Source: Deltaproteobacteria bacterium
Lineage (GTDB): Bacteria; Myxococcota_A; UBA9042; PHBI01; JACKFB01
Length of the DNA stretch: 64,000 nt
Direction: 5' to 3'
NCBI GenBank assembly: GCA_020632695.1
Contig: JACKFB010000007.1
Span: 213,218 to 277,217 of the forward strand
Below are positions 32,650 to 40,375 of this stretch, piece after piece. The notes beneath the pieces were generated by a model, which searched no databases, was not told where the DNA came from, and worked only from the letters and a program-made list of their open reading frames with translations. A program made the translations under genes and the position numbers. Within the stretch, counting starts at the first letter, position 1; each line of letters starts with the position of its first letter.

Positions 32650-33075
32650 TTACCTCCCGATCTCGAGGGCCCGCAACGCCATGTCGCGGACCGTGTTGAA
32701 CGCCTGTGCGCTCGACTCGAAGGAGCGCGACGCGCTGATCATGTCGACCATCTCCTCGACCAGGTTGATGTTCGGCAGGCGCACGTTGCCGTCCGCGTCG
32801 GCGTCGGGGTGGCCGGGGTCGTAGACCAGGGGCCCCGGGCTGGGATCCTCCTGGATCCCCACCACCCGCACCCCCTCACCCTCGATGGCCGGGCCGCCCT
32901 CGAGGCTCTGTCCGGCCTTCCGGGCGATCGCCTCGAAGACGATCTCCTGGCGCTGGTAGGGCCCGCCGTCCTCGGTGCGCGTGGTCGAGGCGTTGGCGAT
33001 GTTGGAGCTGACGACGTTGAGCCGCGCCCGCTGCGCGGCCATCCCGGAGGCCGCGATGTCGAGTCCACGAAACAT
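32650..33075 (-). CDS. flgC: Proximal rod protein FlgC
   Basis: FlgC is a rod subunit above FliE. The 141-residue protein has the N-terminal FRGLDIAASGMAAQRARLNVVSSNIANASTTRTEDGGPYQRQEIVF and the C-terminal VEEMVDMISASRSFESSAQAFNTVRDMALRALEIGR, both diagnostic of FlgC. It lies 44 bases after flgB. Confidence 0.97.
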   Translation of the reverse strand: MFRGLDIAASGMAAQRARLNVVSSNIANASTTRTEDGGPYQRQEIVFEAIARKAGQSLEGGPAIEGEGVRVVGIQEDPSPGPLVYDPGHPDADADGNVRLPNINLVEEMVDMISASRSFESSAQAFNTVRDMALRALEIGR

Positions 33076-33119
33076 GATTGCTCTCCACGGAAGGCATGCG
33101 CGGTGCGCACGCGACAGCG

Positions 33120-33533
33120 TCAGATGCGGCTCATCTCGGAGATGAGTCCCACCAACATGGCGCCGCGGCGACGAAACGCCTCGACGGAGGTGTTGAAGCG
33201 GATGGAGTTGTCGGCGAGCCGCGCCATCTCGAGGTCGAGGTCGACGCCGTTTCCGTCCAGCGTGTTGGTGACGTCCGGCCGCTCCACCACCGTGTCCGAG
33301 TGGTCGGTCTGGTCGGTCGCGGGCAGGTGGGCGTCGTGGGTGCGGACGAAGCCCGGCGGCACGACATCGTCCGCCATCGCCTGAGCCAGGGCCCCCTCGA
33401 AGCTCAGGTCCCGCGGCGTGTAGCCTGGCGTGTCGGCGTTGGCGATGTTGCCGGCCAGCAGCTCCTGCCTGCGGAAGCGGAGGTCCATCGACGCCTCGAG
33501 CGCCGCCCCCGTGTCATCCCCGATGGGTCGCAT
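33120..33533 (-). CDS. flgB: Proximal rod protein FlgB
   Basis: FlgB is the most proximal FlgB-C-F rod component. The 137-residue protein has MDLRFRRQELLAGNIANADTPGYTPRDLSFEGAL, the LAGNIANADTPGY motif of FlgB, and a C-terminal ARLADNSIRFNTSVEAFRRRGAML. The ATG at 33533 is supported by a perfect AGGAGG ribosome-binding site 6 bases upstream and overlaps the end of the activator gene by 20 bases, so the operon begins with that activator or has an internal promoter in its 3' end. Confidence 0.96.
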   Translation of the reverse strand: MRPIGDDTGAALEASMDLRFRRQELLAGNIANADTPGYTPRDLSFEGALAQAMADDVVPPGFVRTHDAHLPATDQTDHSDTVVERPDVTNTLDGNGVDLDLEMARLADNSIRFNTSVEAFRRRGAMLVGLISEMSRI

Positions 33534-34608
33534 CGCTACCTCCTGTGGTCATCCTGCTGATGGCTGGCCCGCCAGCTCGGGCGAGCGGGACCCCCGATGC
33601 CGGCTCCGGCACCTCGACTCCCCGCTCGCGATAGGCACGCAGCCGATTGCGCAGGGTGCGGATGCTGATTCCGAGCTGCTCCGCGGCGTGGGTGCGGTTG
33701 CCGCCGCAGCCATCGAGCACCTGGAGGATGGTCTGGCGCTCCAGGTCCTCGAGCGTCTCGCTGGCCGCGGGCCGGGTGCCCTCGCGCCGCGCGCCCACGC
33801 TCTCCATCGGAGCGTCGATGACCAGGTGCTCGGTGCCGATGCACCCTCCCGGCGCCAGCACCACACCGCGCTCGAGCACGTTCGCCAGCTCGCGGACGTT
33901 CCCGGGCCAGGACGCGGCGGCGAGGGCCGACAGCGCGTCTCGGCTCACCCGGCACGCGTCGTGCCCGAACCGTGGCGCCAGCCGGGCGAGGATCGCCTCG
34001 ACCAGGGCCGGGAGGTCCTCCATCCGCTCCCGCAGGGGAGGCAGGTGGATGGGGAACACGTTGAGGCGGTAGTAGAGATCCTCGCGGAAGCTACCGTCCG
34101 CCACCATGCGCCGCAGGTCCCTGTTCGTGGTGGCGACCACCCGCACGTCGATGGCGATGGGGGCGGTGCCTCCCACCCGCTGGATCTCCCGCTCCTGCAG
34201 CACGCGCAACAGCCGCGTCTGCAGCGCCAGCGGCATCTCGCTTATCTCGTCCAGCAGCAAGGTGCCGCGGTGGGCCGCCTCGAAGCGGCCCACGCGCCGC
34301 TCGGTCGCGCCGGAGAAGGCCCCGCGCTCGTGCCCGAAGAGCTCGCTCTCCACCAGCGTGGCGGGCATCGCGCCGCAGTTGACCGCCACGAAGGGGAAGC
34401 GAGCGCGCGGCGAGAGCTGGTGGATCCAGCGCGCCAGCACCTCCTTGCCCGTGCCGCTCTCGCCGGTCAGGAGCACGGTGGCCGGCGTCGCGGCCACGCC
34501 ACGCCCCAGCATCAGCACGCGCTGCATCGCCGGGTTGGCGCTGTCGAGCAGAGGCCCCCGCTTGGGGGGCGGCGTCTCGGCTGGTCGTGCACTGAGGGTG
34601 GCGCTCAC
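33514..34608 (-). CDS. Receiver-less sigma54-dependent activator (FlrC/FleR-like)
   Basis: A predicted bacterial enhancer-binding protein driving sigma54 promoters of flagellar genes. The 364-residue protein lacks a response-regulator domain: only 28 residues precede the AAA+ core. Motifs are Walker A GESGTGKE (49-56), GAFSGA in place of GAFTGA (96-101), Walker B TLLLDEIS (about 116-123), the arginine region REDLYYRLNVFP, and WPGNVREL. A C-terminal Fis-type helix-turn-helix follows (about 305-335, NRTHAAEQLGISIRTLRNRLRAY). It heads the flgB operon. No partner histidine kinase is seen in the window. The name is by analogy; it may be FlrA- or FlrC-like. Confidence 0.85.
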   Translation of the reverse strand: MSATLSARPAETPPPKRGPLLDSANPAMQRVLMLGRGVAATPATVLLTGESGTGKEVLARWIHQLSPRARFPFVAVNCGAMPATLVESELFGHERGAFSGATERRVGRFEAAHRGTLLLDEISEMPLALQTRLLRVLQEREIQRVGGTAPIAIDVRVVATTNRDLRRMVADGSFREDLYYRLNVFPIHLPPLRERMEDLPALVEAILARLAPRFGHDACRVSRDALSALAAASWPGNVRELANVLERGVVLAPGGCIGTEHLVIDAPMESVGARREGTRPAASETLEDLERQTILQVLDGCGGNRTHAAEQLGISIRTLRNRLRAYRERGVEVPEPASGVPLARAGGPAISRMTTGGSDATHRG

Positions 34609-34655
34609 CGGGTCTCCGTGTTCGCTGGGCCGTCGGGCGGCGTGGAGGGGAGCAC

Positions 34656-34671
34656 TGCACGGCGCGTGCCA
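34656..34671 (-). promoter_or_regulatory. sigma54-like promoter of the flrC-like/flgB operon
   Basis: Read on the minus strand: TGGCAC-N5-GTGCA, with GG and GC ten bases apart (GTGCA replaces TTGCA). It lies 48 bases upstream of the activator start. The divergent promoter at 34927 has the same GTGCA variant. Confidence 0.6.
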
Positions 34672-34842
34672 GCCGCCGCGGGACAGCTCGGGACAGTCCA
34701 GATGCGGGCCGGAGGCGGGGCTTGCGCCGCTCGGGCGTGCCGAGCGTCAAGGCGGTGACGGTGTGCTCGCCCGCGGGCGTCAAGGGCATGACGACCGTCG
34801 GGCGGCGGCGGCCGGCATCTCCTGCCCACCCACCCGGCAAGA

Positions 34843-34861
34843 CCTGCCGATGTCGGGAGGC
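34843..34861. promoter_or_regulatory. Inverted-repeat regulator site between flrA-like and flrC-like genes
   Basis: CCCGGCA-AGACC-TGCCGAT matches the flgH-upstream site on the opposite strand over 17 bases (CCCGGCAAGACCTGCCG). Its centre is 76 bp from the -24 GG of the flrA-side promoter and about 180 bp from the flrC-side one. The 34609-34993 gap otherwise contains the two sigma54-like promoters and no gene. Confidence 0.55.
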
Positions 34862-34926
34862 CCGAGGACCGAGGAAGTTTGACCCCACCCCAGCGCCAGA
34901 ACAGCATGCGGTGTTCGAGCCGCCTT

Positions 34927-34942
34927 TGGCCCGCCACGTGCA
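34927..34942 (+). promoter_or_regulatory. sigma54-like promoter of the flrA-like gene
   Basis: TGGCCC-N5-GTGCA keeps GG (34928-34929) and GC (34940-34941) ten bases apart. It lies 52 bases upstream of the ATG. If functional, the activator would be expressed by the same sigma factor that it activates. Confidence 0.5.
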
Positions 34943-34993
34943 GACGCGTCGCGTGGCTCCTCTACTGGCCCCCACATCGCGCGCAAGACGTGG

Positions 34994-36013
34994 ATGGACC
35001 CGACGACGACAGCTTCCACCGCCGGCAGGGGATGGCACCGACTCGCGCGGCCGATCATCCATGCCCCGGGTTCGCCCATCGTCTCGGTGCTCGAAGAGCT
35101 GGAGCAGCTCGCCGACTCGCCGATCGCCGTGCTGGTCACCGGCGAGAGCGGGTCCGGCAAGGAGGCGGTGGTCCGGGCGCTGCACGAGCTGTCGCCCTGG
35201 CAGGGCGGGCCCTTCGTGCCGATCAACTGCGCGGCCATCCCCGAGACCCTGCTGGAGAGCGAGCTCTTCGGGCACGTGCGCGGCGCCTTCTCTGGCGCGG
35301 ATCGGGCCCACGTCGGCCGTCTCGAGGCGGCCAACGGCGGCACGCTATTCCTCGATGAGATCGGGGAGATGCCGCTCTCGCTGCAGGTGAAGCTGCTGCG
35401 CGTGCTCCAGGAGAAGGAGTTCTTCCCGGTCGGCGCCAGCACGGCTCGCAAGGCGACCTTCCGGCTGGTCAGCGCGACGAACCGGGACCTCGAGGACGCG
35501 GTCGCCGAGGGCAGCTTCCGCCAGGACCTGCTCTTCCGCATCGACGTGGTGCGGCTCGTCGTGCCGCCGCTGCGCGAGCGCCCGATGGACATCGAGGTGC
35601 TCGCCCGCCACTTCTTCGACCTCTACGCGCCGACCCGCCGACCCGACCTGCGCGGGATCAGCGACGACGCCATCAGCCTGTTGCGGCGGCACTCCTGGCC
35701 CGGAAACGTCCGCGAGTTGGAGAACCTCATGCAAGGGCTCATCGCCCTGGCCCGCCACGAGCGCATCGGCGCCGACGACGTGATGGCGCGCCTGCGGGGA
35801 CGCCTGCCCGAGCCTCGCAGCGCCGAGCGCCTCGAGCTCCCGGAGACCGGGCTCGACCTGCGCGCCGCGATCGAGGACCTGGAGTCCGACCTCATCCGCC
35901 AGGCCCTCCGACGCTCCGAGGGCAACAAGGCCCAGGCCGCCAGCCTGCTCGGCCTGAACCGCACGACGCTGGTCGAGAAGCTCAAGCGCAAGCCGCTCAG
36001 CGCGGAAGGCTGA
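34994..36013 (+). CDS. Receiver-less sigma54-dependent activator (FlrA/FleQ-like)
   Basis: A 339-residue AAA+ activator transcribed away from the first one. The N-terminus is only about 40 residues, with no FleQ or receiver domain. Walker A is GESGSGKE (50-57), the sigma54-contact loop is GAFSGA (97-102), Walker B is TLFLDEIG, with RQDLLFRIDVVRLVVPPLRERP and WPGNVREL, and a C-terminal helix-turn-helix with SEGNKAQAASLLGLNRTTLVEKLK typical of Fis/FleQ-type proteins. Position upstream of fliM suggests the flagellar master activator. FlhG, encoded in the window, commonly antagonises this class. Assignment of FlrA versus FlrC is by analogy. Confidence 0.85.
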   Translation: MDPTTTASTAGRGWHRLARPIIHAPGSPIVSVLEELEQLADSPIAVLVTGESGSGKEAVVRALHELSPWQGGPFVPINCAAIPETLLESELFGHVRGAFSGADRAHVGRLEAANGGTLFLDEIGEMPLSLQVKLLRVLQEKEFFPVGASTARKATFRLVSATNRDLEDAVAEGSFRQDLLFRIDVVRLVVPPLRERPMDIEVLARHFFDLYAPTRRPDLRGISDDAISLLRRHSWPGNVRELENLMQGLIALARHERIGADDVMARLRGRLPEPRSAERLELPETGLDLRAAIEDLESDLIRQALRRSEGNKAQAASLLGLNRTTLVEKLKRKPLSAEG

Positions 36014-36034
36014 ACGCGGGTGCGACTCCAGCGC

Positions 36035-36052
36035 TTGGCACATCGTTTGCTT
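36035..36052 (+). promoter_or_regulatory. sigma54 promoter of fliM-fliN-fliR-flhB
   Basis: TTGGCACATCGTTTGCTT contains a perfect TGGCAC-N5-TTGCT element (GG 36037-36038, GC 36049-36050). It lies 22 bases after the activator stop and 60 bases upstream of the fliM ATG. No clear inverted-repeat enhancer was found at the -75 position, which lies in the coding sequence of the activator. Confidence 0.85.
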
Positions 36053-36111
36053 GTCACCGACGGGAGGACGGACCTCGCGACGGCCGCGCGTGTCGCCCCC
36101 CCAGGAGACGG

Positions 36112-37158
36112 ATGAGTTCCAGCGACGAGCTGCTGACCGCAGAAGAGCTGGCCGCCCTCAGCGAGGCCTTCTCGGGGAGCCCCCGGGCGCCGCGCGCCAC
36201 CAGCGAGGTGCGCGCCGAGGACGACACCGTCGTGCTGCGCTACGACCTGGTGGGTGGGTCCTCGAACCAGCGCCACGACTACCCCGCCCTCGACCTGGTC
36301 CACGAGGCCTTCGCCTTGCACCTGGGCGCCACCCTCCAGCGGGCGATGCGCCAGTACGCGAGCTTCGTGCCGACGCGGCCCGACATCCTCAACTTCTCCG
36401 AGGTGTACGCGTCGCTGCCCACACCCTGCAGCATCGTGGTCCTGGAGGTCGAGGGCGTCTCCAGCACGGGCCTGCTGGTCTTCGCCCCCAACCTGCTGCA
36501 GCTCTTCTTCGACCTCCTGATGGGGGGCACCGGCACCGACCCGCCGCCGACGTCCGAGCAGCCCACGGCCCGCGGCTTCACCCCCACCGAACGCCACCTG
36601 ATCCGGCACCTGCTCGGCTTCGTGAACCACAGCCTCCGCGCCGCGTGGGCCGACATCGTCCCGATGTCCATCCGGATGGTGCGCGCCGAGATGGACCCGA
36701 GACACGCGGCGATCTTCAACCCCTCTGAGCGGGTGGTGGAGCTGCGCGTGGACGTGGTCTGGGGCGAGGTGCGGGGCGACGTGCGCTTCATCGTGCCGAT
36801 GGCGGCCCTGAAGCCCTTCGAGAAGCGGCTCGCTCGCACGGCCGTGAGCAGCCCCAACCCGGCTGATCCCGGCTGGAGCGAGACCATCCGGGCGCGCCTG
36901 GGCGAGGTCGAGGTGAACATCACCGCCGTGCTCGGGCGCGCCGAGATGACGGTGCGCGACCTGCTGCGCCTGGAGGTGGGCGACGTGTTGCGGCTGGACC
37001 GCGACCCGGAGGCCGCCCTCGAAGTGTTGGTCGAGGGCGTCGAGAAGTACGCGGGCAAGGCGACGGTCCAGCAGGGCAACATGGCGGTCACGCTGGCTGC
37101 CACGAAGGACGAGCTACGCGCCGCCAACGACGGCGCAAAGGCCGAGGGGACATCATGA
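36112..37158 (+). CDS. fliM: Flagellar motor switch protein FliM
   Basis: FliM is the C-ring protein that receives CheY-P and controls rotation direction. The 348-residue protein has an N-terminal CheY-binding segment variant (LLTAEELAALSEAF in place of LSQxEIDALL), the middle domain with HDYPALDLVHEAFALHLGATLQRAMRQYASF, LLMGGTGTD (GGxG signature), and a C-terminal SpoA domain ending in MAVTLA. It overlaps fliN by four bases. The CheY partner is not in the window. Confidence 0.95.
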   Translation: MSSSDELLTAEELAALSEAFSGSPRAPRATSEVRAEDDTVVLRYDLVGGSSNQRHDYPALDLVHEAFALHLGATLQRAMRQYASFVPTRPDILNFSEVYASLPTPCSIVVLEVEGVSSTGLLVFAPNLLQLFFDLLMGGTGTDPPPTSEQPTARGFTPTERHLIRHLLGFVNHSLRAAWADIVPMSIRMVRAEMDPRHAAIFNPSERVVELRVDVVWGEVRGDVRFIVPMAALKPFEKRLARTAVSSPNPADPGWSETIRARLGEVEVNITAVLGRAEMTVRDLLRLEVGDVLRLDRDPEAALEVLVEGVEKYAGKATVQQGNMAVTLAATKDELRAANDGAKAEGTS

Positions 37159-37454
37159 GCGACGAATCGAAGGGCTCGGGCCGTGGCGTGGAGCCGCGCG
37201 CGATGCAGATCCTGCTGGACGTGCCGCTCCAGGTCACCGTGGAGCTGGGCCGGCGCAAGATGCGCATCGGTGAGCTGCTGGCGCTGGTGAAGGGCTCGGT
37301 CCTCGAGCTGGACAAGGTCGCCGGCGAGCCGCTGGACGTGCGGGTCAACGACAAGCTGGTCGCCCGCGGCGAGGCGGTGGTGGTCAACGACAAGTTCGGC
37401 GTGCGCCTCACCGACGTGGTCAGCCCCTCCGAACGGGTCGAGCGGCTGTCGTAG
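37155..37454 (+). CDS. fliN: Flagellar motor switch protein FliN
   Basis: FliN forms the bottom of the C ring. The 99-residue protein consists of a short N-terminal tail and one SpoA domain: LLDVPLQVTVELGRRKMRIGELLALVKGSVLELDKVAGEPLDVRVNDKLVARGEAVVVNDKFGVRLTDV. ATG at 37155 overlaps the fliM stop by four bases (ATGA). Confidence 0.96.
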   Translation: MSDESKGSGRGVEPRAMQILLDVPLQVTVELGRRKMRIGELLALVKGSVLELDKVAGEPLDVRVNDKLVARGEAVVVNDKFGVRLTDVVSPSERVERLS

Positions 37455-37457
37455 GCC

Positions 37458-38246
37458 GTGTTCGACGCGTTCCCGTCGGCGGATCTCATCTCCGGCTACG
37501 TGCTGGGCGCCATGCTGCTGATGCTGCGCGTCCTGGGCGCGGTGTGGTGGGCGCCGTCCTTGGGCGAGAACCAGGCGCCGATGCAGCTCCGGGTGGGCTT
37601 CGCGCTGGTGGTGGCCCTGGTGCTGGACCTGGGGCTGGGCGGCCTCTTCATCGCACTGCCCACGACGCCGCTCACGCTGGCGCTGCTGGTGGGGCGCGAG
37701 CTGCTGCTCGGCCTGGCCCTGGGCTTCGCGATCTCGCTGGTCCTGACCGCCGTGGAGAGCGCCGGCTCCCTCGCGGCGCTGAGCATGGGCCTCAGCTTCA
37801 ACGTCTTCGTCGATCCGACCTCCGGCAACGAGAGCCTCGCCCTGGGCGGGCTCCTGCGCACCGCCGCGGCGCTGCTCTTCGTCATCCTCGGCGGGCCCAA
37901 CGTCATGCTCTTGACGGTGTTCGAGCACCTGCGCCACGTCCCGCCCGGCCAGCTCACGATGGCCATCCCCACCGCGCAGACCCTCGCGTTCCAGTTCGGG
38001 AACCTGGCGACCACGGCGCTCTCGCTGGCGGCGCCCGTGGTCATCGCCACCCTGGTGCTCAACATCGCCATGGCCTTCGTCACCCGCGTGGTGCCGGCCG
38101 CCAACCTCTTCGCCATCGGCGTCGGCGCCATGCTGCTGGCGGGCCTGCTCTCGATGGGCATGATGGGCGACGCGCTGGTCTTCCACATGGACCACGCCGT
38201 GCAGGATCTGCCCCGCCAGATGCTCGACATGGCCGGCGTGCGCTGA
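37458..38246 (+). CDS. fliR: Flagellar export gate protein FliR
   Basis: FliR completes the FliP-Q-R export gate. The 262-residue protein begins at GTG 37458, has about six hydrophobic helices, and shows family segments RVLGAVWWAPSLGENQAPMQLRVGFALVVAL, GFAISLVLTAVESAGSLAALSMGLSF and MAFVTRVVPAANLFAIGVGAMLLAGLLSMG. It is separated from the fliO-P-Q genes by 35 kb and paired here with flhB. Confidence 0.93.
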   Translation: MFDAFPSADLISGYVLGAMLLMLRVLGAVWWAPSLGENQAPMQLRVGFALVVALVLDLGLGGLFIALPTTPLTLALLVGRELLLGLALGFAISLVLTAVESAGSLAALSMGLSFNVFVDPTSGNESLALGGLLRTAAALLFVILGGPNVMLLTVFEHLRHVPPGQLTMAIPTAQTLAFQFGNLATTALSLAAPVVIATLVLNIAMAFVTRVVPAANLFAIGVGAMLLAGLLSMGMMGDALVFHMDHAVQDLPRQMLDMAGVR

Positions 38247-38262
38247 GCCAGGGTCCCCCCGC

Positions 38263-38291
38263 CCGGTGGCGCGCTTCTTGCGAGCCACCGG
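38263..38291 (+). terminator. Hairpin between fliR and flhB
   Basis: CCGGTGGC, a 13-base loop, and GCCACCGG form an 8-bp perfect stem in the 116-base gap between fliR and flhB. It may attenuate transcription or set relative levels of FlhB. Confidence 0.35.
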
Positions 38292-38362
38292 AGGCGACGG
38301 CGCGGTGAGTCCCCGCGCCGGTCCCGGCACTCCGAGCGCGCGCGGCGCGCAGGGCCCCAGGC

Positions 38363-39454
38363 ATGGCCGAAGACAGCAGCAAGGAAGACAAGGTATTCGA
38401 CCCCTCCCCCCAACGGGTGGAGGAGTATCGACGCCAGGGGCGGGTGGCCCAGAGCCGCGACGTCGGCAGCGCGGCCCAGCTCGCCATGGCGCTGCTCGCC
38501 TTCTCCATGCTGGGGATGCCGGCCCTCGGCGCCATGCTCGAGGGCACGCGCTGGGCCATCCAGCACGCGGCTGGCGGCGACGGCATCCCGCCGACGACCG
38601 CCAGCACCTTCGTCGCGATGTTCAAGACCATGGGGCCGCCGGTCATCCAGATAAGCCTGCTCATGGCCCTGGCCGCGTCGGCCGCCGGCTTCGCCCAGAC
38701 GCGCTTCAACTGGGCGCCCGAAGCCTTGGGCTTCAAGCTGGACCGCATCAACCCCATCCAGCGCCTCAGCGACACCTTCTCGCCGAAGAAGTTCGCCTCG
38801 CGGGCGCTCCTGGCCACGGCGAAGCTGACCCTGGCCGGCCTGGTCATCGGCGGCATCTTCATGGCCGACCTGCCCGCGATGAGGGGCCTGGCCGCCGCTC
38901 CCCTCGGGACGGCCGAGCGCTTCCTGCGCACGAACCTGTGGGAGATGCTGCTCGCCACCACCCTGGTCCTGACCATCCTGGCGGTGGTCGACTACATCTA
39001 TCAGAAGAACCAGTACGACCAGCAGCTCAAGATGACCCGCGAGGAGTTCGTCCGGGACATGGAGCAGACCGAAGGCAAGCCCGCCTACAAGCAGCGCCGC
39101 CGTCAGATGCACCGCGAGCTGTCGATGAACCGCATCCTCAAGGAGGTCCCGACGGCGGACGTCATCGTGACCAACCCGACCCACCTCGCCATCGCGCTGC
39201 AGTACCGGCCCGGCAAGGACAAGGCGCCGCGAGTGACCGCCAGGGGCGCTGACGACCTGGCGCTGCACATCCGCCGCCTGGCGCGCCGCCATGGCGTCCC
39301 CATCATCGAACAGCGCGCCCTCGCCCGCACCTTGTGGCGGCGCTGCAAGGTGGGCCGCCCGGTGCCCGACACGCTGTTCCAGGAGGTCGCGCGCGTGCTG
39401 GCCCGGGTGTACCGCGCACGCTCCCAACGTCTCCGCCCCACCCGCCGCGGCTGA
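38363..39454 (+). CDS. flhB: Flagellar export switch protein FlhB
   Basis: FlhB is the substrate-specificity switch of the export gate. The 363-residue protein has four membrane helices (about 30-55, 85-110, 145-165, 185-210) and the autocleavage motif NPTH (about residues 270-273, in DVIVTNPTHLAIALQY). The N-terminal AEDSSKEDKVFDPSPQRVEEYRRQGRVAQSRDV is the usual FlhB start. The C-terminal tail after cleavage carries IEQRALARTLWRRCKVGRPVPDTLFQEVARVLARVY. Confidence 0.96.
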   Translation: MAEDSSKEDKVFDPSPQRVEEYRRQGRVAQSRDVGSAAQLAMALLAFSMLGMPALGAMLEGTRWAIQHAAGGDGIPPTTASTFVAMFKTMGPPVIQISLLMALAASAAGFAQTRFNWAPEALGFKLDRINPIQRLSDTFSPKKFASRALLATAKLTLAGLVIGGIFMADLPAMRGLAAAPLGTAERFLRTNLWEMLLATTLVLTILAVVDYIYQKNQYDQQLKMTREEFVRDMEQTEGKPAYKQRRRQMHRELSMNRILKEVPTADVIVTNPTHLAIALQYRPGKDKAPRVTARGADDLALHIRRLARRHGVPIIEQRALARTLWRRCKVGRPVPDTLFQEVARVLARVYRARSQRLRPTRRG

Positions 39455-39500
39455 CCCCCCGCAGGCCGGCGACGGGCCCACCGGCGACGCCGACCGCGTC

Positions 39501-40202
39501 TCAGCCGGGTCGGTCGAAGGCTCTGGGGTCGCGGGTGTAGTGGTAGCGGAGCTGGGGCTCGGGATAGCGGAAGTGTCGGCCCACCGGGCAGGCGTCGCGC
39601 ACGGCCAGCCAGTCCTCCCAGTGCGGCAGCGGCCGCGCGGCCGTCGGCGGCTCGCTCGCACGCGCACGCACGCGCTCGAGGGCCACCAGGCACGGCTTCG
39701 GGCAGGAGGCGCACAGGTCGGGCGCCGCCTCCGGGTGCAGCCCCGAGGCGTCCAGGTCCAGCACGATGGCGGCCCGGAGCGAGATCCACGGCCCGTGGGT
39801 CGGATGGACGCTGAGCCACGCCGGACCGAGGTGGGCCATCCCGGCCACGTGCGCCAGGCGCTGCATGGCGACCCGCCGCGGGGGCGCCTCGTGACCGAAG
39901 CGCACCTCGGCGGCCACCGGCAGCGTGGCCACGATCTGCTCGATGCGGCGAGTGATGTACGAGTCCACCGGGTGCCCGCCGGCGCTCAACGCCGGGTCGC
40001 TGGCGACCGCCTCCTGCAGCTTGGCCCACAGGCGGCTCGTGTTGCCGACGACCACCGCCAGGCTGGCGGGCGAGCCGAAGTCCGGCAGCCGGTAGGCGTC
40101 GTCCACCGCGTCGTTGTACGCGCCGACCTGCACCGCCGCGACGAGGTCGAAGCCGGCGTCCGAGCACGCGTCGCGAATGCGTTTCATCCAGGGGCCGATC
40201 AT
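39501..40202 (-). CDS. CblC/MMACHC-like protein with possible Fe-S motif
   Basis: Resembles the cobalamin-processing protein MMACHC (CblC), which removes upper axial ligands of vitamin B12. The 233-residue protein matches that family in VGAYNDAVDDAYRLPDFGSPASLAVVVGNTSRLW, HPVDSYITRRIEQIVATLP, RRVAMQRLAHVAGMAHL and SVHPTHGPWISLRAAIVLDLD. Unlike the human protein it contains C164-x2-C167-x3-C171 and a distant CP (C205), a [4Fe-4S]-like arrangement reminiscent of QueG epoxyqueuosine reductase, a related fold. It is convergent with flhB and seems monocistronic. Confidence 0.75.
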   Translation of the reverse strand: MIGPWMKRIRDACSDAGFDLVAAVQVGAYNDAVDDAYRLPDFGSPASLAVVVGNTSRLWAKLQEAVASDPALSAGGHPVDSYITRRIEQIVATLPVAAEVRFGHEAPPRRVAMQRLAHVAGMAHLGPAWLSVHPTHGPWISLRAAIVLDLDASGLHPEAAPDLCASCPKPCLVALERVRARASEPPTAARPLPHWEDWLAVRDACPVGRHFRYPEPQLRYHYTRDPRAFDRPG

Positions 40203-40375
40203 CGCGCCTCACCCGGGTGGCGGCTCACGCGGATGCGAGCGCGCGTGGGCTCCGGGTCGCTTGCATGAGCCGAGGTATCCCAGACTCCGACTCCCGGCGT
40301 CAACGTCCTGGCGATCGCACCCCGGGGCCGGCCGATGCTACGCTCGGCGCCGGCTCACCGCCCCGGAGGACGCCC

